Shown here: positions 13,813-21,694 of the stretch, piece by piece | Layout: each line of letters opens with the position of its first letter | How positions within the stretch are numbered: the first letter of the stretch is position 1 | Virus record (IMG/VR): IMGVR_UViG_3300044678_001353 | Coordinates: 1-22,512 of that record | Direction: 5' to 3' (one strand) | DNA length: 22,512 nucleotides | Source: a virus | Made by a program: the position numbers and the translations under genes | The notes under the pieces: generated by a model | What the model was told of the DNA's origin: nothing | Database searches by the model: none | Seen by the model: the letters and a program-made list of their open reading frames with translations, nothing else

Positions 13813-14321
13813 TGCCGTACAAGAGCGGAGCAATGTCGGCGTTCACATACGTCGGGGCTCAGTTCACGGCAAACCCGATCAATCTTGCAGCGGGCGTAAA
13901 CATCTCTGGTGATTCCAGCGTTGCATTCATTGCTGGCCCATCGCTCCTTCAGCTCATCGTTTCATTGGTGGGCGATTGCACGTTCACATTCACCGTCAAT
14001 CCAGCAACGCTTCCAGGCGTTCTGAATGCATCAGGAAACGCTGATAATGTATTCACCGTTGGCCCAAGTTCGATTGGAGCTATCACGGACCTTACCGGTA
14101 GCCTTGTTGTTACGTTCACTGATTCAGGGACTGCAACTGCCATCGGAATCCTCGCTGGCGACGTTACTCCATACACTGAGCTTTCGCCTGAGACTTTGGC
14201 GGCAGCGGTAATCGCTGCCTCGCAAACCACCCCAATCGTTGCTGATGCCAAGAATGTGGTTGGAAATTATCAGGACCAATGGAAAATAAGGTCAACTTAC
14301 AGAAACAGATCAAGAAACTGA
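13629..14321 (+). CDS. Tail or fibre accessory protein, start uncertain
   Basis: 230 residues from ATG 13629, or 169 residues from ATG 13812. The first 61 residues (MSLKQNTTILCQLPLRQRGG and on) are Arg-rich and may not be coding. The secure part is beta-rich and hydrophobic: MSAFTYVGAQFTANPINLAA, three units of about 35 residues with 'F-x-x-GP/NP' turns (AFIAGPSLLQL, TFTVNPATLPG, VFTVGPSSIGA), and then TELSPETLAAAVIAASQTTP. 'LSPETLAAAV' followed by a small helix is frequent at the ends of phage tail proteins. The last 20 residues are basic. It lies between the paralogues and the second fibre. Function inferred from context. Confidence 0.68.
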   Translation: MSLKQNTTILCQLPLRQRGGDPGSLRSMWGRTDLRNQSAGEGISSQLAAIPYGHLDPSAWVMPYKSGAMSAFTYVGAQFTANPINLAAGVNISGDSSVAFIAGPSLLQLIVSLVGDCTFTFTVNPATLPGVLNASGNADNVFTVGPSSIGAITDLTGSLVVTFTDSGTATAIGILAGDVTPYTELSPETLAAAVIAASQTTPIVADAKNVVGNYQDQWKIRSTYRNRSRN

Positions 14322-14322
14322 T

Positions 14323-15615
14323 ATGGCAACCCCACTTACAGGAAGTTCAGTAGCATCCACCTACATTGGCCTACTCAAGACCTCCGACAACGCCAGTCTT
14401 ACCGGAAGTCTCAGGAGCATCAGCGATGGCGGCGGAACCAATTCCGCGCTCCAGATCTCCACAACCGCAGCCAACATTGTCGGTACCCTGAATGTCACGG
14501 GTGCCACCGGACTGGCTTCGAGCCTCGCAGTCTCTGGGTTGGCCACCATTGGTTCTACGCTCGGTGTGACCGGTGCCACCAACCTTTCATCCACCCTGAC
14601 CGTTACCGGTGCTACTACCCTCTCGTCCACTCTGGCAGTCACTGGTGCCGCCAATCTCTCGTCCACCCTCGCGGTCACTAGCAACATCTCCACGAGCGCG
14701 GGTAATCTGTCCGTGTTTGGAAACATCGTCCAAACCAACGCCGCCGCATCAAGTTCGTTTGCCGGAAGCCTTACTGCTTCATCGGTAACATTCAATTCAA
14801 CCTTCACATGCAATGGAAATGCATCGTTTTTTGGAAACGTATCATTCGCCAATCCGTTAACAATCAATAGCACCCTCAATGTTACTGGTGCTACTGTCAT
14901 ATCGAACAACCTTACTGTAACCGGTTCGATTGGATCTAGCTCTTCTATTAGTGGAACTTCTTTGTCCGCAAGTGGTAACCTGACGGTAAACGGCAATACC
15001 ACTATTGGTAATGCTGACGCAGATCTCCTGACGGTGAACGCGAATGTTGTTACATTCCCGAACATCACCACTCAGAATGTTGATACAGATACCGATAAGG
15101 TTATTATTCTTGATTCGACTGGAAGACTTCGGGCTTCTAACTCCAGTCAGTTTGTTCAGACTTCATTGAACTCACCTCAATGTAAGCAGACTGCAAACAA
15201 AGCCAGAGCAAGCATTGAGGCAAATACCACTGGATCTGGTGCTGATGTAATATCGGTTTCTATTACTCCACGAAGCGGCGATTCAAACATTCTTGTTTCT
15301 GCCGTTATCAACTATTCGTTTTTAACTGGTGATTCCAAAAACTGCGTTTTCAGGCTAACTAGAAACGGAACTGAGATTGGAACAAGCACTGGTACTGGAA
15401 TAGTTGGAATCGCTTCTGCCAGCTACGAAGACGGTGAGATTGAGTCGATCAACAATGTTAAGATAGAGTTTCTTGATTCACCCAATACCGCCTCTGCTGT
15501 TACATACAAGATTCACATTTATGGATCTAGTGACCTGTATTTGAACTTCAACATAAGTGGTTCCGTCCAGCAAAGCACCACCTCGACGATCACGGCTCAG
15601 GAGTACTTCGCCTAA
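14323..15615 (+). CDS. Tail fibre with short beta-helix repeats
   Basis: 430 residues. The N-terminus (TGSSVASTYIGLLKTSDNAS and a SLRSISDGGGTNSALQIS part) resembles the common particle-attachment part of phage fibres. A shaft follows: five 12-residue units at residues 60-119 (for example GATNLSSTLTVT, GATTLSSTLAVT), then looser units with FGNVSF and TINSTLNVTGATV. The shaft should form a triple beta-helix or similar rod. The C-terminus (about 275-430: RASIEANTTGSGADVISVSI and NCVFRLTRNGTEIGTSTG) looks like a beta-sandwich tip domain, probably the receptor-binding part. The shaft is C-rich and repetitive, the tip A/T-rich. Its stop overlaps the next ATG (TAATG). Confidence 0.86.
   Translation: MATPLTGSSVASTYIGLLKTSDNASLTGSLRSISDGGGTNSALQISTTAANIVGTLNVTGATGLASSLAVSGLATIGSTLGVTGATNLSSTLTVTGATTLSSTLAVTGAANLSSTLAVTSNISTSAGNLSVFGNIVQTNAAASSSFAGSLTASSVTFNSTFTCNGNASFFGNVSFANPLTINSTLNVTGATVISNNLTVTGSIGSSSSISGTSLSASGNLTVNGNTTIGNADADLLTVNANVVTFPNITTQNVDTDTDKVIILDSTGRLRASNSSQFVQTSLNSPQCKQTANKARASIEANTTGSGADVISVSITPRSGDSNILVSAVINYSFLTGDSKNCVFRLTRNGTEIGTSTGTGIVGIASASYEDGEIESINNVKIEFLDSPNTASAVTYKIHIYGSSDLYLNFNISGSVQQSTTSTITAQEYFA
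14500..14679 (+). repeat. Five tandem 36-base repeats in the fibre shaft
   Basis: Five 36-base units in frame encode GATGLASSLAVS, GLATIGSTLGVT, GATNLSSTLTVT, GATTLSSTLAVT and GAANLSSTLAVT. The last three are the most similar at both DNA and protein level; the first two are diverged. This suggests recent internal duplication and room for length change by recombination. Confidence 0.8.
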
Positions 15616-16376
15616 TGAAACCCTCTGAAGTAGCGCAAGCAGCTTGCGATAAGCTGTCGTTCACGGACTCGGCCACGCTCACGTTGGCCAAGAAGTTCTG
15701 TATCCGCCGCTACTCCATGATCTGGGATTCGTGCCTATGGAACGATACCCTCGGAGTAACCTCTATCTCTGTCGCTGATGGCGATGAGATCAATACGATC
15801 AACACCTTCGTCACCACGGCCTACTCCTCGAACACCGGATACAATATGTACATGGACTTCCCAGTGGCCGCGAAGTTCACGATTGATGGCGATACCGATG
15901 GCATCGAAATCCCGTCCGCTGAATGGGTGTCATTCTTCCAGCTCGATCCCAACACCTGGAACAACGTCGATAGCCGTAAGTCCACGCCCAACAACTTCGT
16001 GAACTGGGTCCGCAACATGGACGTTGCCTACGGACTGGCCGGTGTCCCGAGGATCAAGCTCATCCCAGTTCCCAACGTCAACGGAACCCTCTTCGTTCTC
16101 GGCAAGAAGCAGTCCCAGATGCGTCAGTTCGGTGAGGCTCAGACCATCACCAACGACAGCAACTTCGAGCTGCACGGTGTTGAGAATGCACTGATGGCCT
16201 ACACCGAAGGCGATCTCCTCGAATACTCGCGGCAGTACGGCAAAGCCCAAGCGAAGTTCCAAGAGGGAGCCGCTCAGGTCTCCATTATGAAGGACATGGA
16301 ACGCGGTCAGCAGCAGCAGATCAGCCGCATCATTCCTGACAGCCTCTACGACTACACCTTTCAGGACATCACCTAA
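15615..16376 (+). CDS. Probable neck / head-tail adaptor protein
   Basis: 253 residues. ATG 15615 overlaps the fibre stop (TAATG) and its own stop overlaps the hub start (TAATG). A helical N-terminus (EVAQAACDKLSFTDSATLTL, then AKKFCIRRYSMIWDSCLWND) is followed by a beta-rich middle with DGDEINTINTF and DGIEIPSAEWVSFFQLDP. A helical C-terminus (NALMAYTEGDLLEYSRQYGK and KFQEGAAQVSIMKDMERG) ends in a Gln run. In short-tailed phages a protein of this size and fold style just before the hub gene joins portal to tail (gp4-like adaptor); I infer this from context and layout, not from a specific motif. Confidence 0.6.
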   Translation: MKPSEVAQAACDKLSFTDSATLTLAKKFCIRRYSMIWDSCLWNDTLGVTSISVADGDEINTINTFVTTAYSSNTGYNMYMDFPVAAKFTIDGDTDGIEIPSAEWVSFFQLDPNTWNNVDSRKSTPNNFVNWVRNMDVAYGLAGVPRIKLIPVPNVNGTLFVLGKKQSQMRQFGEAQTITNDSNFELHGVENALMAYTEGDLLEYSRQYGKAQAKFQEGAAQVSIMKDMERGQQQQISRIIPDSLYDYTFQDIT

Positions 16377-18337
16377 TGCCATTCCAATCCTCAGACGCAC
16401 TCGACGACCAGATGCTTCTAGATGGAAGCAATGGGTTCAGCACTGGTGTCGTTTCAGCTACTCGTCCAGATGCCATTCCGGCCACAAGCTTGGAATCGGC
16501 CATCAACATGGACTACGATGACTTTGGAAACCTTGTCACTCGTCTCGGGTCCGTTTCACTGGTTGGCAACAGCATCACCAGCAACTGGGAAGACGTTATC
16601 ACAAACTGGGAGGCAACCACCGCCAACTTCGCGTCCAACCTCCCAGTCAACTGCCAAGTCTACTCTGGCTTCTACTTTGATACGTCCGCCTCAGAGCGTC
16701 TGGTAATCGCGCTGAATGATATCAACGCGAACACCAATCTGTTGTACTACGGATCTCCTGGTATTTCGTACAACGTCATCAGCGGATCTACGATCAATCC
16801 TCTCGCGAGATACGTTTACTTTGCTCAGCTCAACGAGAAGTTGTTCTACGCGGATGGCTATAGCGCACTGCGTTATGTCAACAGCTCTAACTCGAACGCA
16901 TCCGTCGCTGCCGGAAAGATCAGCCGAATCGATGTCATCAATCAGGGGTCAAATCTTTCCACGATTCCAACGGTAACAATCTCTGCTCCTCCAAGCGGGA
17001 CTACAGCTACCGCTGTTGCTATTGTTGCTAATGATGGCAATTTGGTTGCAATTAGTATTACCAATCCAGGCAGTGGATACGTTACTGCTCCAACAGTAAA
17101 CATTTCCGGTGGTGGAGGATCACACGCGGTCGCATTCGTATCACTCGCTGCCCCCGCCAAGCCGCTCTATCTCACCACCCACACCAACCGTCTGTGGGCC
17201 GTGTCAGCGGATACCACAATCCAGCCCGACACCCTGTACTTCTCGGACATTCTCGATGGTGAATCTTGGGATCCGCTTGGTTCCATTCGCGTTGGTGGCG
17301 ATGGCGATCCGATTCGTGGTCTCTACTCGTGGTTTGGATACCGCTTGCTCGTGTTCAAGGAGCGGTCCATCTGGACTGTGGATGCCGATCCCACGCTTGA
17401 TCCAGCCGATTGGTCTATCTCGCTCGTCAGCGGAAACATCGGCTGCTCCTCGCACCGATCCATTGCTGCGGTGGGTGCTGACGTTTTCTTCCTGTCTCGT
17501 GACGGCATCCGCTCGATGGCCCAGATCCAAGCGGGTACCCAGACCAGCGTTGGACTCGCGCTCAGCAGCCCGATCAACGATCTCATCAGCCGCATTGACA
17601 AGACGCGCCTCGAACTCTGCGACGGTGTGTTCTGGAATAACCGATACCTGCTCGCAGTTCCGTTTGTTCAGGAAGGACCGTTCGGTGTTGGTCTCGAAAA
17701 CGAGTATGCGATGCTTCTCGAAAACGGTTACCATCTTGAACTCGAAGACCTGATTCCTCGGAATAACGCGATCATCGTATACCACTCACTGGCCCGCTCT
17801 TGGCTTGGATACTGGGACAACTGGCAAGTGAACGACTTCTTTGCCACATCGTTCTCAAGCTTTGGCCCTGTGCTGATGTTCGCTGGCGACATGACCGCAG
17901 TGTCTTCGGGAAGTAATCAGGTCTGGTCATTCAACGACTACCTGCCAAACACTCGCACCGTACCAACACCTGTTTCTTCCTATTTGGATGGTGGCTCGCA
18001 ATACCAGTCCTCGGTGACCACCAAGGCTTACAACCTTGGGGAACCCATCCCCGACAAGATCGGGTACAGCATCCAGCTCGCGTTCGACAACCCGTACACC
18101 ACCCAGAATACAGGTGTTACCGTTTCCTACGCCAAGGACATGACTGGAACATTCTCTACGATTGATTCTGGCCTGAGCATCACCAGTTCTCAGAAGTTCC
18201 TGAAAGCCTACAATCTCATCAGCAAGGGCCGATGGAACTCGATCCAATTTAAGGTTGAAACCAATGCGGGCGGTCGCCTGTCATTCCAATCCGCCATTCT
18301 CTCTGGCTTTGTCGATTCCGTGCGTCCTCAGCAATGA
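16376..18337 (+). CDS. Probable tail hub/nozzle protein with inserted repeat domain
   Basis: 653 residues. It has the beta-propeller-like pattern of short-tailed phage hub or nozzle proteins: AQLNEKLFYADGYSALRYVN, 'LYLTTHTNRLWAVSADT', 'DTLYFSDILDGESWDPLG', 'GLYSWFGYRLLVFKERSIW' and 'IGCSSHRSIAAVGADVFFLS' alternate with loops. The N-terminus 'RPDAIPATSLESAINMDYDD' is typical of such proteins. An extra pair of repeat units of the GSGYVTAPTVNI type sits at residues 182-256 and its codons differ from the flanks. The C-terminal part is beta-rich and polar. It follows the adaptor by TAATG. It could alternatively be a different distal tail protein. Confidence 0.68.
   Translation: MPFQSSDALDDQMLLDGSNGFSTGVVSATRPDAIPATSLESAINMDYDDFGNLVTRLGSVSLVGNSITSNWEDVITNWEATTANFASNLPVNCQVYSGFYFDTSASERLVIALNDINANTNLLYYGSPGISYNVISGSTINPLARYVYFAQLNEKLFYADGYSALRYVNSSNSNASVAAGKISRIDVINQGSNLSTIPTVTISAPPSGTTATAVAIVANDGNLVAISITNPGSGYVTAPTVNISGGGGSHAVAFVSLAAPAKPLYLTTHTNRLWAVSADTTIQPDTLYFSDILDGESWDPLGSIRVGGDGDPIRGLYSWFGYRLLVFKERSIWTVDADPTLDPADWSISLVSGNIGCSSHRSIAAVGADVFFLSRDGIRSMAQIQAGTQTSVGLALSSPINDLISRIDKTRLELCDGVFWNNRYLLAVPFVQEGPFGVGLENEYAMLLENGYHLELEDLIPRNNAIIVYHSLARSWLGYWDNWQVNDFFATSFSSFGPVLMFAGDMTAVSSGSNQVWSFNDYLPNTRTVPTPVSSYLDGGSQYQSSVTTKAYNLGEPIPDKIGYSIQLAFDNPYTTQNTGVTVSYAKDMTGTFSTIDSGLSITSSQKFLKAYNLISKGRWNSIQFKVETNAGGRLSFQSAILSGFVDSVRPQQ
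16919..17143 (+). repeat. Two-unit 'GSGYVTAPTV' repeat domain inside the hub gene
   Basis: Residues 182-222 (ISRIDVINQGSNLSTIPTVT and onward) and 223-256 (LVAISITNPGSGYVTAPTVN and onward) are two copies of one fold unit: beta strand, 'N-x-GS', 'PTV', Gly/Ser turn, Ala/Val strand. Third positions are T/A-rich (gctgttgctattgttgct) while the flanking gene prefers C or G. This looks like a domain insertion into a propeller-like scaffold. Confidence 0.6.
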
Positions 18338-18756
18338 ACGCACATCCGTCTATCATCGAAGCAGCTAAGCTGCTCAGGCTTCATTGGCCAACTTGTTCCA
18401 CATGGAACGATGATCAGCTCCTGAACTGGATCGGCATCTTCAACAAGATGAAGCAGATCGGAATCATCAAGAATGAAAAGGGCGAGTGCATTGGTGTCGG
18501 AGCTGTTCGTTTCCTGAACTCAATCGAGGAAGCGGAGGACATCAACAACAACTTCCCTGATGGCCACATCGCTTGGATCGAGATGGTGATTGGGGTTGAG
18601 CCGGAAGCTGTTCAGACTCTCTGGTTGGCCATGATGACTGTCTGTTCAGATAAGGTCACCAAGGTGGGCGGATTCAGCAGAGGCGTTTCCCGTTTGTACG
18701 ATTTCAACAGATACTTCAAACTCCTAATGAACCGAAGGATTTCCTATGGGTGGTGA
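18334..18756 (+). CDS. GNAT-like small protein before the ejection genes
   Basis: 140 residues; ATG 18334 overlaps the hub stop (ATGA). The layout fits a small N-acetyltransferase-type fold: a helical start, a central 'GVGAVRFLNSIEEAEDI' strand and 'HIAWIEMVIGVEPEAVQTLW' as the beta-strand/loop that would bind the cofactor. The C-terminus is 'GGFSRGVSRLYDFNRYFKLL' and 'MNRRISYGW'. A clear acetyl-CoA pyrophosphate loop (Q/R-x-x-G-x-G/A) is not seen, so enzyme activity is uncertain. GNAT-like proteins occur in T7-like virions (gp13), which makes a virion role plausible. It overlaps the next gene by 11 bases. Confidence 0.62.
   Translation: MNAHPSIIEAAKLLRLHWPTCSTWNDDQLLNWIGIFNKMKQIGIIKNEKGECIGVGAVRFLNSIEEAEDINNNFPDGHIAWIEMVIGVEPEAVQTLWLAMMTVCSDKVTKVGGFSRGVSRLYDFNRYFKLLMNRRISYGW
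18734..18739 (+). promoter_or_regulatory. Shine-Dalgarno site for the next gene
   Basis: GAAGGA ends 6 bases before ATG 18746 and lies within the preceding gene. It confirms the overlapping start. Confidence 0.6.
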
Positions 18757-20065
18757 TTACAATGCTCCAGATATGGCAGCGGCAAACCGCGAAGCGGTTT
18801 ACGCACAAGCTCAAACTTTTCCTGTCTTAAGACAGATCGAGGCGGCGTCTAGGACCGGAGGCAAGGGATCGTACCCAGTCTATGACGCGTCTGGAAAAGT
18901 AATCGGAGAGCGTCCGTATGATTTCAGCGGCATTTCTGACATCGATGTCACACGCGAAACAGCTCGCGCACTAGCATCTCTTGCTCCTGAGTTCACGAAG
19001 AGTCAGCTTGATCTCTCCAAGGAATTCGGAACTCAGTTTGCCGAGCAACGCCTTAAAGAGCTTAAGGCCGCTGATCCTAAACGCTATGATCTCTATGAGA
19101 ACTTCATGGAGAGCATTGGGCAACGCCCCATTGCCGAGACCGCTCCCGCTGCCCCCACCTACGAGCGTGTCGGCATTCCCACCGGCCCACAGGATACCGG
19201 CGAAGCAGCGAACATCCGCAGCAACCTCGAACGCCAGATCAGTGCCGGTCTCGCTCAAGCTGGAACGCTTGATCCCGCAATGATCCGAGCCGCTGAGCAA
19301 GCTGTTCGCGCTCGTGGCACTGCTACTGGAAACATCCTTGGCAACCTTTCCGCTTTCCGCGAGGCGCGGGCGGTTGGTGAGGCTATTGCGAATGCCGATG
19401 TCCAGCGCCGTCAGCAAGCTCTTGGCTTACTCCAGAGCGGTCAGACCACGAGCGATGTCGCCAATCGCCAAGCTCAGGAAGCGTTCCAGAATATCCTCGC
19501 AGCCACCGGTCAGCGGAACACCGCTCAGCAACAGACCTTCGCGGGCCAAATGGCTTCGCAGCAACAACGCCAGAGTTCTCAGCAGCAGAATATCGCGAAC
19601 ATCCAGTCCGCTCTGGGTCTCCAGCCCATCGTCTCTCAAGCCGCTCAACTTGGTGGACTCCAGCAAGGTGCGTCTCCGTTTGCTGCACCTCAGCTCATGC
19701 AAGGCATGCAGCAAGCCGGTCCCGGTCAGTTGCTTCAGACCGGTTCCAGCTTTGCGCTCCAGAACGCCCAGAACGCGTTCGAGGCTTCGCAGGCTGGTTC
19801 ACCGTTGGCAATCCTCAAAGGTGTCACCGGAGCAATCGGCGCACTCGGAAGTGCTGCTGGTTGCTACGTCGCTCGCGAGTGCATTCCCGATCAGTGGGAA
19901 GCGTTCTACTTCTGGAAGGAACTCGTTGGACCCGCTTGGTTCAAGAGCTTCTACGACAGCAACGCGGAGAAGTTCGCGAAGTGGCTCAAGGATAAACCGA
20001 AGGCGAAGAAGTTGGTGGCCAACTGGATGATCGGTCGGATCAATAACTTGGTTCCTAAGGCTTGA
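18746..20065 (+). CDS. Probable internal virion/ejection protein with CYVARE C-terminal domain
   Basis: 439 residues, mostly Ala/Gln-rich helix. An N-terminal part with NREAVYAQAQTFPVLRQIEA and PDMAAANRE precedes a long helical middle (residues about 165-345) rich in Gln (TGQRNTAQQQTFAGQMASQQ). The C-terminal domain from about residue 355 has a short hydrophobic GVTGAIGALGSAAG helix, then CYVARECIPDQWEAFYFWKE and a basic helical tail AEKFAKWLKDKPKAKKLVAN. The C-terminal 'CYVARE-x...W-x-x-F...P-x-WF...Y' pattern is found at the ends of various phage virion proteins in my memory. Long Ala/Gln-rich helix, position after the hub and neighbours suggest ejection into the host. Confidence 0.7.
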   Translation: MGGDYNAPDMAAANREAVYAQAQTFPVLRQIEAASRTGGKGSYPVYDASGKVIGERPYDFSGISDIDVTRETARALASLAPEFTKSQLDLSKEFGTQFAEQRLKELKAADPKRYDLYENFMESIGQRPIAETAPAAPTYERVGIPTGPQDTGEAANIRSNLERQISAGLAQAGTLDPAMIRAAEQAVRARGTATGNILGNLSAFREARAVGEAIANADVQRRQQALGLLQSGQTTSDVANRQAQEAFQNILAATGQRNTAQQQTFAGQMASQQQRQSSQQQNIANIQSALGLQPIVSQAAQLGGLQQGASPFAAPQLMQGMQQAGPGQLLQTGSSFALQNAQNAFEASQAGSPLAILKGVTGAIGALGSAAGCYVARECIPDQWEAFYFWKELVGPAWFKSFYDSNAEKFAKWLKDKPKAKKLVANWMIGRINNLVPKA

Positions 20066-20068
20066 GCT

Positions 20069-20755
20069 ATGGCAAACGATACCACCGATTCAACAGCGGC
20101 ATCGCCGAGCGATATGGTTGACGATTTTCCCGGTTATCCGGGATATAAACTTGGTGATCTGGTCCCAGACATGGGGGGAGTTAGGATTGGTGACGTTTTT
20201 TACGGTCTTGATGCGTATGGTCGAGAGGCTCCATACAACTGGAGGAAGGGTGAATTTGAGTTTCAAGCCCCTCCAAGTAATGAGAGCGTCAAACCGGGTG
20301 ATGAAACTCTCACTTCCGATACCTACAATCCTTCATCGCCAATTTCCGGTGGGGTTACAGGAGCCGGAACACCTCCGACTACAATTAAGCTTGAGGATGG
20401 TACGGTAGTAACTTCCGGTGGCACAGGGCTTGTTGGGTTTCCCGGCAGGCTTCCAATCGTGCTTCCGGGATCTTCGGTGACATCGACTCCGATCTTGGAT
20501 CTGAGTCAGCCTCCGGTCGCTCCGGTTACTCCTCCAAAGCCACCCAAGCCGATCACCCTTCCGGGATCTTCGGTCACATCAACTCCGTCCATTGTCGAAC
20601 CAACCACTGTTCCGATTCCCGCTCGACGGATGCAGGAGGCTTTGAACCCGTACAACGGATACATCAACTACGATCCAGAGGAGATCATGGCTGCTGCAAT
20701 GAGAAGCCTTGGCGGAAGAATGGCCCGCCGATCAATGCTGAACGAACTGCGATAA
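20069..20755 (+). CDS. Proline-rich linker-type virion protein
   Basis: 228 residues starting three bases after the previous stop. The N-terminus is acidic and aromatic (DMVDDFPGYPGYKLGDLVPD, then DVFYGLDAYGREAPYNWRKG). The middle is Pro/Thr/Ser/Gly-rich and probably disordered, with two copies of LPGSSVTSTP. The C-terminus is a basic helix (MAAAMRSLGGRMARRSMLNE). No enzyme or membrane motif. Its place between helical ejection candidates suggests an internal or linker component of the virion. Family not recognised. Confidence 0.72.
   Translation: MANDTTDSTAASPSDMVDDFPGYPGYKLGDLVPDMGGVRIGDVFYGLDAYGREAPYNWRKGEFEFQAPPSNESVKPGDETLTSDTYNPSSPISGGVTGAGTPPTTIKLEDGTVVTSGGTGLVGFPGRLPIVLPGSSVTSTPILDLSQPPVAPVTPPKPPKPITLPGSSVTSTPSIVEPTTVPIPARRMQEALNPYNGYINYDPEEIMAAAMRSLGGRMARRSMLNELR
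20462..20491 (+). repeat. Direct repeat copy A encoding LPGSSVTSTP
   Basis: 30-base sequence that reappears in frame at 20558-20587 with only two base changes (CGGTGACATCGACTCC versus CGGTCACATCAACTCC in the second half). The copies are 96 bases (32 codons) apart. Confidence 0.85.
20558..20587 (+). repeat. Direct repeat copy B encoding LPGSSVTSTP
   Basis: Second copy of the 30-base repeat, identical at 28 of 30 positions to the copy at 20462-20491. It follows a PVTPPKPPKPI stretch, so the duplication may be part of a proline-linker expansion. Confidence 0.85.
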
Positions 20756-20759
20756 CATT

Positions 20760-21692
20760 ATGGCTACTCCCGAAGAAATCAGAAAGAAGCTCGAAGCCCA
20801 GTCCACTCAACGTGTTAACCCACTGCTGAAGGGATTATCCATGCTTACCGGCGGCATCGCTGGTGAGTTCACTGGAACCAACGAGCAGATCCGCCAGCAA
20901 AGAAACGCCAAGCGGGCGTTGATGGAAGAGGATCTTGCTGCGTTGCAGGAGCAGCGCGTAATGGATCGCATGAAAGCTCAACGTCAGCTCATGCTTGAGG
21001 AAGACCTCAAGCGATTGGCCGCTGAACGTGAAGCCAATTTGCTTACCGGAACTTCAAGGGCCAAGGGTGCTGCAATGGCTTTGGGCGGAACCACCAATCA
21101 GTTCGTTGGCCCACTCGATGCGGCTACAAGAGCCGGAATAGCTGAAGCTGAACTTTCTCAAGCTCAAACGAAAAACGCGAGAATTCAGGCATTGAAGTCA
21201 CGCGCTCCTGAAATGTCGGGATACCTGTCTCAGCGAGGAGTAAAACTCGGGGAACCCGATGTTGAAACGCTCGCGTTTATGGAGGCTCAGGAGAAAACGA
21301 AGGAAGCCGCTCAAAAGGAAGCTGATCGAAAGAAGCAGGGATACATGCAGTTCAATCTTCCTGGCGTTGGAACTGTCGGTGGAAGCCCTGAGCAAATTAA
21401 GGAAATAAGCAAGATGTATCCTCAACTCAAGGATTTTCTTGATAATGCTGGAACTGATAACTCTCCGTTCTCAAGCCGTTTGTCATTCGATCCTGTTACT
21501 GAAACCTATAAGCCTGTAATCACATTCAAGCCGGGAGTTCCGATTGAAAAACAGGCTGAAATAACCAAGCAGTTTCAATCTGCGTTTGGTGGAACCGGTG
21601 GATTCCCAACTGAACCAGCCGCTGGAGTAAAGGGTTCTGAAACTGCTAAGCCTACTGATATTCCCGGTTTTACAATTAAGCGTGTAAGATAA
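20760..21692 (+). CDS. Coiled-coil probable internal virion protein
   Basis: 310 residues. The N-terminal 100 residues form a strong charged helix (EEIRKKLEAQSTQRVNPLLK and then NEQIRQQRNAKRALMEEDLA, LQEQRVMDRMKAQRQLMLEE). Residues 100-200 are Ala-rich with a second helix (AELSQAQTKNARIQALKSR, EAQEKTKEAAQKEADRKKQG). The C-terminus is Gly/Pro/Thr-rich and probably disordered. A short Gly-rich segment SMLTGGIAGEFTG near 27-39 might touch membranes. The profile matches phage ejection or core proteins, and the neighbours fit. Family not recognised. It starts three bases after the preceding stop. Confidence 0.72.
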   Translation: MATPEEIRKKLEAQSTQRVNPLLKGLSMLTGGIAGEFTGTNEQIRQQRNAKRALMEEDLAALQEQRVMDRMKAQRQLMLEEDLKRLAAEREANLLTGTSRAKGAAMALGGTTNQFVGPLDAATRAGIAEAELSQAQTKNARIQALKSRAPEMSGYLSQRGVKLGEPDVETLAFMEAQEKTKEAAQKEADRKKQGYMQFNLPGVGTVGGSPEQIKEISKMYPQLKDFLDNAGTDNSPFSSRLSFDPVTETYKPVITFKPGVPIEKQAEITKQFQSAFGGTGGFPTEPAAGVKGSETAKPTDIPGFTIKRVR

Positions 21693-21694
21693 TT

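Noticed and set aside
8313-15615. Possible diversity-generating retroelement target in the fibre block
   Set aside because: No reverse transcriptase, no template/variable repeat pair and no adenine-biased C-terminal lectin pattern was seen.
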